Assembly (NCBI GenBank): GCA_903916255.1 | Contig: CAIWVW010000010.1 | Location: 1-64,000, forward strand | DNA: 64,000 nt | From: an uncultured Bacteroidota bacterium | GTDB lineage: Bacteria > Bacteroidota > Bacteroidia > JABEUT01 | Direction of reading: 5' to 3' | Part shown: positions 55,201 through 63,307 of the stretch, one piece after another | Numbering within the stretch: the first letter of the stretch is position 1 | Layout: every line of letters starts with the position of its first letter | Position numbers and translations under genes: made by a program | Notes under the pieces: model-generated | Databases searched by the model: none | Seen by the model: the letters and a program-made list of their open reading frames with translations, nothing else | What the model was told of the DNA's origin: nothing

Positions 55201-57480
55201 CTGGCAAAGACTGAGAACGCTCCCGATAAGAAGCGATTTACAATATATATAAGAGTCTTCTGGACACTGGTAATTCTTCCGTTGCTGCTATTGCTTTTAT
55301 TAACGGTAGGCACGGCGGCAGGCTTATTCGGCAAACTACCCACGTTTGAAGAGCTTGAAAACCCGCAAAGTTTTTTAGCCTCCGAAGTCTATTCTTCCGA
55401 TGGGGTGGTAATGGGCAAATACTATGTGCAAAATCGCTCCAATATTCAGTATAAGGATATAAGCCCATATGTAATTAATGGCTTGGTAGCAACCGAAGAT
55501 GCCCGTTTTTTCGACCATTCCGGCGTTGATTTGCGGAGTTTGTTCAGGGTATTCTTTAAAACAGTATTGGGCCGTAAAAGCTCATCGGGCGGAGGAAGTA
55601 CTATTACCCAGCAGCTTGCTAAAATGCTTTTCAGAAAGCAGGGGAAGATTTCTAAATTCCAGTTGGGAATTCAAAAAATAAAAGAGTGGATAATTGCCGC
55701 AAGACTGGAAAGGCAATATACCAAAGAAGAAATAATTACCCAATACCTCAACAAGTTCGACTTTATCAATAATGCGGTGGGCATCCAGTCGGCAGCACGG
55801 ATTTATTTCAGCACGTCCCCCGATTCTTTGAAAATAGAACAGGCCGCCATGCTGGTGGGAATGGAAAAAAACCCATCGTTGTTTAATCCGGCATCTGCGA
55901 AAAGAAAACAAAACGCATTTGAACGGAGAAATGTGGTGCTTTTCCAAATGAAGACCTACAATTACATTACTCAACATAAATACGATTCACTGAAAAATAT
56001 TCCGCTTGCGCTGAAATTTAAACCGGAAAACCCTGATGACGGACTGGCTTCTTATTTCCGGGAATACCTGCGCGACAACTACCTGCGGAAATGGTGCGAT
56101 GAGCACCTGAAGCCCGATGGCACCAAGTATGACATATATAAAGACGGGTTAAAAATATATACAACTATCGATTCGCGCCTGCAGAAATATGCGGAAGAAG
56201 CCGTGGAACAAAATTGTAGATTTTTACAACCAAAGTTTTTCAATGAATTAAAAAACCGGAGGAATCCTCCCTTTGATTTTCGTATTTCAAAAGCTGAAAG
56301 CAATGACCTGATTAATGAATCTGTCCACCGCTCAGACCGCTATATAAGTATGAAAGAGGCGGGCGCTTCGGACGATGATATTGATAAGGCATTTAATACG
56401 CCTGTTCCAATGACGGTATTTACCTGGAAGAACAGCAAGCACGCACTTGATACTACCATGTCTCCAATTGATTCTATACGTTGGGCAAAAAGCTTTTTAC
56501 AATGCGGTTTCAGTTCCATTGACCCGCACACAGGCTTCATAAAAGCTTGGGTTGGCGGCATTGACCATCGCTTTTTCAAATATGACCACGTAAAGGTAGG
56601 CAAACGGCAAGTAGGCTCTACTTTCAAACCATTCATCTACACACTTGCCGTGCAGAATGGATATTCCCCATGCTATAAAATGCCCAATGTTCCTATCACT
56701 ATTCCGATTGAAGGACAACCTTCATGGACGCCAAAGAATGCCGATACAGATGATGACGGACGTATGATGTCGTTGAGTGAAGCATTAGCCAAATCAGTCG
56801 ACAGGATTGCAGCAGCACTCACCCACCAGTTCTCGCCGCAGGCCGTAATTAATGTAGTGCGCCACATGGGTATTGAAGATAAGATAGATGCGGTGCCTTC
56901 ACTTTGTTTGGGCACCTGTGAAATTGCTAATTTAGACATGGTAGGCGCTTATTGCACTTATGCTAATAAGGGAATTTGGGTACAGCCAACGTTTGTCATG
57001 CGGATTGAAGATAAAAATGGCCGTGTGCTCGACCAGGTAAAGCCGGAAACCAGCGAGGCGTTGAGCCAGCAGGATGCTTATGTTATGCTCAACATGATGG
57101 AGGATGTAGTAATTCATGGCACGGGTGTGCGATTGCGCGGCCCGACTTATGCTCTTAAAAATCCTATTGCAGGAAAAACCGGTACCACCCAAAACTGTTC
57201 TGATGGATGGTTTATTGGAATAACTCCTGATTTAGTTTCCGGTTGCTGGGCAGGCTTTGAAGACCGGGCCGTACACTTTGAAAATATGCAATGGGGACAA
57301 GGTGCCAGCGAAGCCTTACCTGTTTGGGCAGTATATATGAAAAAAGCTTATGCCGATAAATCTCTCAATATCTCACAGGGTGATTTTGAAAAGCCTGATA
57401 AGCCTCTCACCATAGAATGCGATTGTGATAAGTATAACAAAGAGAATAGCGGCACCAACGAGGGGATATTCAATCATTAA
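55201..57480 (+). CDS. Class A penicillin-binding protein (PBP1A-type)
   Basis: Bifunctional peptidoglycan glycosyltransferase and transpeptidase. The frame carries the conserved start KRFTIYIRVFWTLVILPLL, but no ATG/GTG/TTG occurs before TTG 55282, which would cut off the cytoplasmic tail. CTG 55201 fits (759 residues), just after the -7 box. Membrane helix about 20-42; GT51 domain with E99 in ATEDARFFDHSG and GGSTITQQLAK; transpeptidase S473 in VGSTFKPF, K659-T-G. The SxN motif reads S532-V-D534 instead of SxN (see findings). Length and family are secure; the start is inferred. Confidence 0.9.
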   Translation: MAKTENAPDKKRFTIYIRVFWTLVILPLLLLLLLTVGTAAGLFGKLPTFEELENPQSFLASEVYSSDGVVMGKYYVQNRSNIQYKDISPYVINGLVATEDARFFDHSGVDLRSLFRVFFKTVLGRKSSSGGGSTITQQLAKMLFRKQGKISKFQLGIQKIKEWIIAARLERQYTKEEIITQYLNKFDFINNAVGIQSAARIYFSTSPDSLKIEQAAMLVGMEKNPSLFNPASAKRKQNAFERRNVVLFQMKTYNYITQHKYDSLKNIPLALKFKPENPDDGLASYFREYLRDNYLRKWCDEHLKPDGTKYDIYKDGLKIYTTIDSRLQKYAEEAVEQNCRFLQPKFFNELKNRRNPPFDFRISKAESNDLINESVHRSDRYISMKEAGASDDDIDKAFNTPVPMTVFTWKNSKHALDTTMSPIDSIRWAKSFLQCGFSSIDPHTGFIKAWVGGIDHRFFKYDHVKVGKRQVGSTFKPFIYTLAVQNGYSPCYKMPNVPITIPIEGQPSWTPKNADTDDDGRMMSLSEALAKSVDRIAAALTHQFSPQAVINVVRHMGIEDKIDAVPSLCLGTCEIANLDMVGAYCTYANKGIWVQPTFVMRIEDKNGRVLDQVKPETSEALSQQDAYVMLNMMEDVVIHGTGVRLRGPTYALKNPIAGKTGTTQNCSDGWFIGITPDLVSGCWAGFEDRAVHFENMQWGQGASEALPVWAVYMKKAYADKSLNISQGDFEKPDKPLTIECDCDKYNKENSGTNEGIFNH

Positions 57481-57497
57481 AATCTTGCCGGGAAAAC

Positions 57498-57512
57498 TGT
57501 TTTCCAGTCTTT
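57498..57512. repeat. GGAAAAC/GTTTTCC inverted repeat between convergent genes
   Basis: A 7-bp inverted repeat with a single-base centre (loop would open to about ACTGT) lies between the PBP and CoA-transferase genes, followed by CTTTTCTT. It is a weak terminator candidate. The adjacent gcggctTAGCGtctTTGCGaga stretch (57520-57540) resembles a short dispersed repeat. Confidence 0.45.
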
Positions 57513-57543
57513 TCTTGGCGGCTTAGCGTCTTTGCGAGAAACC

Positions 57544-58200
57544 TCAGTCAATTTTCATTTCCGGAATATCACCTTCTATAATCAGCGTTCCTGCTGTTTT
57601 AGCTTTTATTTCTTCAACACTGACACCCGGCGCTCTTTCAATTAATTTAAAACCATTGGGAGTAACATCCAACACAGCTATTTCGGTAACAATGCGCTTT
57701 ACGCAGCCAACGCCTGTAAGCGGTAAAGTACATGCCGGAAGCAGTTTTGATTCTCCTTTGGGATTGGTATGTTGCATGGCAACAATAATATTTTTAGCTG
57801 CCGCGACCAAATCCATAGCGCCACCCATGCCTTTCACCATTTTACCCGGAATTTTCCAGTTGGCTATGTCGCCGGTCTGGCTCACTTCCATTGCGCCAAG
57901 TACAGTAAGGTCAACCTTCCCTGCGCGAATCATGCCAAAACTTTCAAAGGAATCGAAATAAGATGCCCCGGGAAGTACGGTAACCGTTTCTTTTCCGGCA
58001 TTTATAAGGTCGGCATCCACATCACTATCCTTTGGATAGGGTCCTGTCCCTAATATTCCATTCTCCGATTGCAGGATAATAGTCATTCCCGATGGTATGT
58101 AATTAGCCACCAGCGTAGGAATACCTATACCCAGGTTAACATACATTCCATCTTTCAATTCCTGTGCTATGCGTTTAGCAATTCCGTTTTTGTCTAACAT
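57544..58200 (-). CDS. scoB: 3-oxoacid CoA-transferase subunit B
   Basis: 218 residues. Subunit of the succinyl-CoA:3-ketoacid CoA-transferase family. The catalytic glutamate is in [26 protein letters not shown] and [17 protein letters not shown] are family landmarks. With subunit A it activates acetoacetate or related acids using succinyl-CoA or acetyl-CoA. The two subunits are adjacent (6-bp gap), A first in transcription. The precise acid substrate is not determined by the sequence. Confidence 0.93.
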   Translation of the reverse strand: MLDKNGIAKRIAQELKDGMYVNLGIGIPTLVANYIPSGMTIILQSENGILGTGPYPKDSDVDADLINAGKETVTVLPGASYFDSFESFGMIRAGKVDLTVLGAMEVSQTGDIANWKIPGKMVKGMGGAMDLVAAAKNIIVAMQHTNPKGESKLLPACTLPLTGVGCVKRIVTEIAVLDVTPNGFKLIERAPGVSVEEIKAKTAGTLIIEGDIPEMKID

Positions 58201-58206
58201 AATTTC

Positions 58207-58899
58207 TTATTTTGAAACTGTTCTTCGTTCAATTCTCTTTTCGTAATTCTTTCCTTCAAAAATGCGGTGAACATATATTCCGGGTACGTGAATATTGTCG
58301 GGGTCCAGTTCGCCGGGCTGCACCAAATGCTCCACTTCAGCAATAGTAATATCTCCTGCTTTAGCCATAGGCGCACTAAAATTGCGTGTGGTTTTTCTGA
58401 AAACAAGGTTCCCAAGCGTATCACCCTTCCACGCCTTTACAATAGAAAAATTGGCGTGAAGCGCCATTTCCATCAAATATTTTTTACCGTTAAACTCCCG
58501 CACTTCTTTGCCTTCGGCTATTTCGGTGCCATATCCGGCAGGGGTAAAGAAGGCGGGTATGCCTAACCCGGTCATAGCCACACGAGTCGCTAATGTGCCT
58601 TGCGGAACCAAATCAACCTGCAATTCGCCCTGCAAAAACTGGCGTTCAAATTCAGCGTTCTCGCCTACATACGATGAAATCATCTTTTTTATCTGCCTTG
58701 TTTTTAGCAATAAGCCCAGACCGAAATCATCTACACCCGCATTATTTGAAATACAGGTTAATTCTTTAACCCCGCTTTTCAGCAACGCTGAAATACAGTT
58801 TTCAGGAATACCACACAGGCCAAATCCACCCAGCATAAGTGTCATACCATCTTTTATGCCTATAATAGCTTCATCGGCATTTTTATAAACTTTATTCAT
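58207..58899 (-). CDS. scoA: 3-oxoacid CoA-transferase subunit A
   Basis: 230 residues. The N-terminal [19 protein letters not shown] with [16 protein letters not shown], and [32 protein letters not shown] (in pieces) identify the alpha subunit that binds CoA. It pairs with scoB, 6 bp downstream. A TAAATTCG box (58916-58923, minus strand, 6 of 8 to TAnnTTTG) is a weak promoter candidate. Ketone-body or branched-chain acid catabolism is the likely pathway from family knowledge. Confidence 0.93.
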   Translation of the reverse strand: MNKVYKNADEAIIGIKDGMTLMLGGFGLCGIPENCISALLKSGVKELTCISNNAGVDDFGLGLLLKTRQIKKMISSYVGENAEFERQFLQGELQVDLVPQGTLATRVAMTGLGIPAFFTPAGYGTEIAEGKEVREFNGKKYLMEMALHANFSIVKAWKGDTLGNLVFRKTTRNFSAPMAKAGDITIAEVEHLVQPGELDPDNIHVPGIYVHRIFEGKNYEKRIERRTVSK

Positions 58900-59023
58900 A
58901 CCCTTAATTTGTGGGCGAATTTAGTGAAATTCTTGTTCCTGCTAAGTGAGTTCTAACATTTGCCTGTTAGCAACAAACAGGTTTATAGGCGGAATAAGTC
59001 ATCTATAAATTTTCACAGAATAG

Positions 59024-59031
59024 TATCTTTG
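59024..59031 (+). promoter_or_regulatory. -7 box of the epimerase-glycosyltransferase genes
   Basis: TATCTTTG, a perfect TAnnTTTG match, ends 17 nt before the ATG at 59049. Confidence 0.65.
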
Positions 59032-59048
59032 TCGCTTTAAAACTAATA

Positions 59049-60044
59049 ATGAACACTTCATTAGTCACAGGCGGAGCAGGTTTTATAGGAACTCATGTAG
59101 TAAATGAGTTGATAAAGGCTGGCCACAATGTGGTGGTTCTGGATGACTTAAGCGGTGGTTTTTTAGATAATGTCAACCCAAAAGCATTATTTATTCAGGG
59201 TTCAGTAGAGGACCATGTGTTATTGGGGAAATTATTCGACGAACACAAGTTTGATTATGTATATCACCTTGCGGCATATGCGGCAGAAGGGTTGAGCCAT
59301 TTTATAAAACGGTTTAATTATTCCAATAACCTCATCGGAAGCGTTAACCTGATTAATGAATCGGTGAAACATAAAGTGAAATGCTTTGTGTTTACTTCCT
59401 CTATTGCAGTGTATGGTAACCAAAAGCCACCTATGACCGAGGACATGGTTCCTATTCCGGAAGACCCTTATGGAATTGCCAAATATGCCGTGGAAATGGA
59501 TTTGAAAGTAACCCATGAAATGTTCGGCTTAAACTATATTATTTTCCGCCCGCACAATGTGTATGGCGAATACCAGAATTTTGGCGACCGCTACAGAAAT
59601 GTAGTAGGCATTTTTATGAATCAATTAATGCAAGGCAAACAGCTTACTGTGTTTGGCGATGGTTCTCAAACCAGGGCATTCAGTTATATCGGCGATGTGG
59701 CTCCCTGCATTGCAAACTCTGTGAATAACAAGGCTGCCTATAATCAGGTATTTAATATTGGAGCGGATAAGGAATACTCCGTAAATGAACTGGCGTTAGC
59801 TACAATGAAAGCTATGCAAATGAAAGGAGAGATAAGGCACCTGGAAGCAAGAAATGAGGTGATGCACGCTTTTTCCGACCACAGTAAAGTAAAAAAACAT
59901 TTTCCATCGTCTAATCCGGTTATCTTACAAGATGGATTGAACACAATGGCAAAATGGGCAAAAAGCGCCGGAGTAAGAAAAAGTAAAAAATTCAAGGATA
60001 TTGAAATAATGGAAAAACTTCCGCCCGTATGGCTGGAAGATTAA
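59049..60044 (+). CDS. NAD-dependent epimerase/dehydratase (extended SDR), nucleotide-sugar type
   Basis: 331 residues. The Rossmann motif is TGGAGFIGTHVVNELI (about 7-22). The catalytic triad region is TSSIAVYG and the YxxxK motif in DPYGIAKYAVEM. RPHNVYGEYQNFGDRYRNVVGIF follows the pattern of UDP-glucose 4-epimerase-like enzymes. It likely makes a sugar nucleotide for the glycosyltransferase 24 bp downstream, perhaps for surface polysaccharide. The exact sugar is unknown. Confidence 0.87.
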   Translation: MNTSLVTGGAGFIGTHVVNELIKAGHNVVVLDDLSGGFLDNVNPKALFIQGSVEDHVLLGKLFDEHKFDYVYHLAAYAAEGLSHFIKRFNYSNNLIGSVNLINESVKHKVKCFVFTSSIAVYGNQKPPMTEDMVPIPEDPYGIAKYAVEMDLKVTHEMFGLNYIIFRPHNVYGEYQNFGDRYRNVVGIFMNQLMQGKQLTVFGDGSQTRAFSYIGDVAPCIANSVNNKAAYNQVFNIGADKEYSVNELALATMKAMQMKGEIRHLEARNEVMHAFSDHSKVKKHFPSSNPVILQDGLNTMAKWAKSAGVRKSKKFKDIEIMEKLPPVWLED

Positions 60045-60068
60045 TAGAAGTATAAGTTTTTAGATACA

Positions 60069-61157
60069 TTGAAAAAAATACTGTTTATTACTTCGCACAG
60101 GCCTAACAGGGCGCCGGGACAACGGTTCAGGTTTGAACAATTTTATGAATACCTTGAAAGCAATGGGTTTCATTGCGAGCACTCAAGCCTCATTTCAGAC
60201 AAAGATGATATTAACCTTTACAGCAAAGGAAGGTATGTTCAAAAAATGGGAATACTGCTGAAAGCCATTTTCAAAAGATTAAAGGACGTTGCGAGGGCTA
60301 ATGAATTCGATATTATTTTTATACACCGCGAGGCATTATTATTGGGTTCTACTTATTTTGAAAAGCGTTTCCGGAAGTCGAAAGCAAAACTAGTGTATGA
60401 TTTCGATGACTCTATTTGGCTGGGTGATACATCGGACGCCAATAAAAAACTAAGCTGGCTTAAATATCCCGGAAAAATTGCAAAAATAATTTCCCTATCC
60501 GATATGATTTTTGCCGGCAACAAATACCTGGCAAATTATGCTTCTTATTACAACAGTAATGTTAAAATAGTGCCGACAACTATCGATACTGCAGAATATA
60601 AAAGAAACCCTGACAGCAGGCGCAAAGATGGAAAGGTTTGCATTGGGTGGACAGGTAGTATTACCACCATAAAACATTTTGAATTTGCTATTCCCATACT
60701 GACAAAACTAAAAGAAAAGTATGGCGATAAACTGGTAATAAAAGTAATTGGCGATAAAAACTATATTCATAAAGAACTTGATATTAAAGGCCAGGGATGG
60801 AGTAAAGAAAATGAAATAGATGAACTTTCTTCTTTTGATATTGGTATTATGCCCCTGCCGGATGATGAATGGACCAAAGGCAAATGCGGATTAAAAGGGC
60901 TTCAATATATGGCGCTCGAAATACCTGCCATTATGTCTCCTGTTGGTGTAAACAGTGATATAATTCAAGACGGGGTAAATGGATTTTTGGCAAATAACGA
61001 AACGGAATGGGTAGATAAAATATCCACTTTGATTGAAGACGAAATCCGTAGAAATAAAATGGGGCTTGAAGCCCGGAGAACGATTTTGGAAAATTTTTCA
61101 AAAGATTCGGAAAAAGGCAATTATCTCCGCTATTTCAATGAGCTGCTCAAGGTGTAG
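60069..61157 (+). CDS. Glycosyltransferase (GT4-like, GT-B fold)
   Basis: 362 residues from a TTG start (protein starting KKILFITSHRPNRAPGQRF). The N-terminal half is variable; the C-terminal half has CIGWTGSITTIKHFEFAIPIL, VIGDKNYIHKELDIKGQGW and the acidic FDIGIMPLPDDEWTKGKCGLKGLQYMALEIPAIMSPVG region (in pieces), typical of GT4-like enzymes. It follows the epimerase after 24 bp on the same strand, so both probably act on one glycan. Acceptor unknown. Confidence 0.84.
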   Translation: MKKILFITSHRPNRAPGQRFRFEQFYEYLESNGFHCEHSSLISDKDDINLYSKGRYVQKMGILLKAIFKRLKDVARANEFDIIFIHREALLLGSTYFEKRFRKSKAKLVYDFDDSIWLGDTSDANKKLSWLKYPGKIAKIISLSDMIFAGNKYLANYASYYNSNVKIVPTTIDTAEYKRNPDSRRKDGKVCIGWTGSITTIKHFEFAIPILTKLKEKYGDKLVIKVIGDKNYIHKELDIKGQGWSKENEIDELSSFDIGIMPLPDDEWTKGKCGLKGLQYMALEIPAIMSPVGVNSDIIQDGVNGFLANNETEWVDKISTLIEDEIRRNKMGLEARRTILENFSKDSEKGNYLRYFNELLKV

Positions 61158-61166
61158 AATATTCCG

Positions 61167-61174
61167 TAATTTTG
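61167..61174 (+). promoter_or_regulatory. -7 box of gldH
   Basis: TAATTTTG, a perfect TAnnTTTG match, ends 17 nt before the GTG at 61192 and supports that start over earlier ones in the same frame. Confidence 0.62.
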
Positions 61175-61191
61175 CTCACTACAACAAACCC

Positions 61192-61683
61192 GTGAAAAAT
61201 AGGAGTCTCTTATTTGTTTTATTTTGTTGCATGGTTATTTCAGCCTGCAATAAAGATGTTATATACCGCAATTGTATTACTGTTCCCAATAATATCTGGG
61301 ATATGAATAAGCCTCTTACATTCGATGTTCCTGTGAGCGATACAATAAACAAATACAACATTTTTGTTACCATCCGCAATGCCGACAAGTACGATTTCAG
61401 CAACCTTTACCTGTTTATCGACATCAATTCACCCATGAAAATAGTTGAAAGGGATACGATGGAATGCATTCTTGCAGACCCTAATGGAAATTGGCTGGGC
61501 AGAGGACTTGGAGATATATGGGACAACAAAATTCTATTCAAAAGAAACGTAAAATTCCGTAAATCCGGTATTTATGAGTTTACCATTACCCAAGCCATGC
61601 GTGTCGATAGCCTTGCTATGATTATGGATGCAGGATTAAGCATAGAAAAATCAACGGTTAACGCCGCTCAAAAACAAAACTGA
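61192..61683 (+). CDS. gldH: Gliding motility lipoprotein GldH
   Basis: 163 residues from GTG 61192. The lipobox is VISAC (cysteine near 17). The body has SDTINKYNIFVTIRNADKYDFSNLYLFIDINSPMKI, RDTMECILADPNGNWLGRGLGD and YEFTITQAMRVDSLAMIMDAGLSIE (in pieces), the recognisable GldH layout. GldH is an outer membrane lipoprotein needed for gliding in Flavobacterium johnsoniae. It sits with a nucleotide-sugar enzyme and glycosyltransferase, not with other gld genes. The start overlaps no coding region: the glycosyltransferase stops at 61157. Confidence 0.9.
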   Translation: MKNRSLLFVLFCCMVISACNKDVIYRNCITVPNNIWDMNKPLTFDVPVSDTINKYNIFVTIRNADKYDFSNLYLFIDINSPMKIVERDTMECILADPNGNWLGRGLGDIWDNKILFKRNVKFRKSGIYEFTITQAMRVDSLAMIMDAGLSIEKSTVNAAQKQN

Positions 61684-61684
61684 T

Positions 61685-62644
61685 ATGAAAGTTATAGACC
61701 ATCTTAATAAATCAAAATCACCCTTATTTTCATTTGAAATTCTCCCCCCCCTGAAAGGAAAGAGCATTCATTCCATTTATGAAAGCATTGACCCGTTGAT
61801 TGAGTTTAACCCGTCATTTATTAATGTTACTTACCACCGGGAAGAATACATCTACAAAAAGCGTGAAGGCGGTTATCTGGAGAAAATATCCGTTCGCAAA
61901 CGCCCCGGAACCGTAGGTATTTGCGCAGCCATTATCAATAAATATAAAATTGATACAGTGCCCCACCTTATTTGTGGAGGATTCAGCAAAGAAGAAACTG
62001 AAAATGCACTTATCGATTTACAGTTTTTGGGAATAGATAATATCCTTGCCCTTCGCGGCGATGCGGTTAAAACAGAAAGCGCTTTTGTACCCGAACCAAA
62101 TGGAAATGTACATGCAATAGATTTGGTAAAACAAATAGTGGCGCTGAACGATGGTAAGTATCTTTACGAAGAGGAAATCATTGACCATACTGCCAATGGA
62201 GGTTTTTGCATTGGCGTAGCCGGTTACCCGGAAAAGCATTTCGAGTGTCCTAATTTCGGAACAGATTTGAAACACCTGAAAGCAAAAGTGGAAGCCGGTG
62301 CAGAATATATCGTTACCCAGTTGTTTTACGACAATGAAAAATATTTCAACTATGTGAAACTATGCAGGGATAATGGCATCACAGTTCCTATTATTCCCGG
62401 TATTAAACCCATTTCAACAAAGAAGCAATTGCAAAGCCTTCCAAAGTTTTTTCATATTGAAGTTCCTGAGGAATTAGCTGATGCGATGGAAAAGACCGAG
62501 GACGAAAAAAAGATAAAAGAAATCGGTATTGAATGGGGCATTAAGCAATGTAAGGAGTTAATAAAGTTTGGAGTGCCTTGCATACACTTCTATACGATGG
62601 GCAAATCGGAATCGGTAAAGAGAATCGCGGGAACTATTTTTTAG
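61685..62644 (+). CDS. metF: Methylenetetrahydrofolate reductase
   Basis: 319 residues. Flavoprotein that reduces 5,10-methylene-THF to 5-methyl-THF for methionine synthesis. The N-terminus SPLFSFEILPPLKGKSIHSIY carries the catalytic glutamate (FEILPP); VTYHREEY and PHLICGGFSKEE follow; FLGIDNILALRGDAVK and CIGVAGYPEKHFE are the folate and flavin region; GAEYIVTQLFYDNEKYFNYV and IIPGIKP complete the barrel. It begins 1 bp after the gldH stop, and its 3' end overlaps the convergent riboflavin synthase gene by 11 bp. The flavin user and the flavin maker are neighbours by chance or design. Confidence 0.95.
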   Translation: MKVIDHLNKSKSPLFSFEILPPLKGKSIHSIYESIDPLIEFNPSFINVTYHREEYIYKKREGGYLEKISVRKRPGTVGICAAIINKYKIDTVPHLICGGFSKEETENALIDLQFLGIDNILALRGDAVKTESAFVPEPNGNVHAIDLVKQIVALNDGKYLYEEEIIDHTANGGFCIGVAGYPEKHFECPNFGTDLKHLKAKVEAGAEYIVTQLFYDNEKYFNYVKLCRDNGITVPIIPGIKPISTKKQLQSLPKFFHIEVPEELADAMEKTEDEKKIKEIGIEWGIKQCKELIKFGVPCIHFYTMGKSESVKRIAGTIF

Positions 62645-63227
62645 TCTTTTCAAGATACCTTACCAAGTATTTTCCAAGTATATCATACTCTACATTCACC
62701 TCATCACCCGCATTAATACTACTAAAGTTAGTATGTTTAAAGGTGTAGGGTATTATAGCAACCGAGAAACTGGTAGATTTAACAGCGGCAACCGTAAGGC
62801 TAACGCCATTTAAGGCTATCGAGCCTTTCTCGACTATATACTTACTATCTTCTTTTTTACAGACAAATATAAACTCATGGCTTCCTTTTAGTTTTTTAAC
62901 AGCGGTGCACTTTACGGTTCCATCAATGTGGCCTTGCACAAAATGTCCATCAATTCTGCCATTCGCTGGAAGTGAACGTTCCAGGTTTACCTTCTCCCCC
63001 ACTTTTAAGTGTTTCAAATTGGTTCTGACCAATGTTTCCTTAACTGCCATAACCTCATAGCGGGCTTTAGAAATGGGGATAACCGAAAGACAAGCGCCAT
63101 TATGCGAAACACTCTCGTTCAGTCTGAGTTTTCCTGCAAAAGAAGCTTCCACTTGCAAGTGGAGGTTTCCACCTTTCATACTTAGGCTTTTAATGATGCC
63201 CGTTTCTTCTATTATACCTGTAAACAT
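62634..63227 (-). CDS. ribE: Riboflavin synthase alpha subunit
   Basis: 197 residues with two lumazine-binding halves. The N-terminus MFTGIIEETGIIKSL is typical; SVSHNGACLSV in the first half mirrors GSIALNGVSLTV in the second, and IDGHFVQGHIDGT lies between. It dismutates two 6,7-dimethyl-8-ribityllumazine molecules to riboflavin. A -7 box ends 4 nt before its ATG (see findings). It is convergent with metF with an 11-bp overlap. Confidence 0.95.
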   Translation of the reverse strand: MFTGIIEETGIIKSLSMKGGNLHLQVEASFAGKLRLNESVSHNGACLSVIPISKARYEVMAVKETLVRTNLKHLKVGEKVNLERSLPANGRIDGHFVQGHIDGTVKCTAVKKLKGSHEFIFVCKKEDSKYIVEKGSIALNGVSLTVAAVKSTSFSVAIIPYTFKHTNFSSINAGDEVNVEYDILGKYLVRYLEKTKK

Positions 63228-63231
63228 TCCG

Positions 63232-63239
63232 CAAAATTA
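63232..63239 (-). promoter_or_regulatory. -7 box 4 nt before the ribE ATG
   Basis: Minus-strand TAATTTTG matches TAnnTTTG perfectly; its last base lies 4 nt before the ATG at 63227, predicting a leaderless message. Confidence 0.65.
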
Positions 63240-63264
63240 TGAATTATGAATTATGAATTCTAAA
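63240..63264. repeat. Short A/T direct repeats (GAATTATGAATT)
   Basis: The stretch tATGAATTATGAATTATGAATTCTAAATTC between ribE and the GT9 gene is a simple repeat, similar in style to the insertion in the fRMsr gene and to the CATAGTTCATAG stretch at 55125. Confidence 0.6.
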
Positions 63265-63307
63265 TTCGCCCATTATTAGTAACCGAAGAATCCTTAATTC
63301 ATAGCTT

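Noticed and set aside
61033-61191. Long upstream extension of gldH
   Set aside because: It overlaps the glycosyltransferase gene out of frame; the lipoprotein signal starts at GTG 61192.
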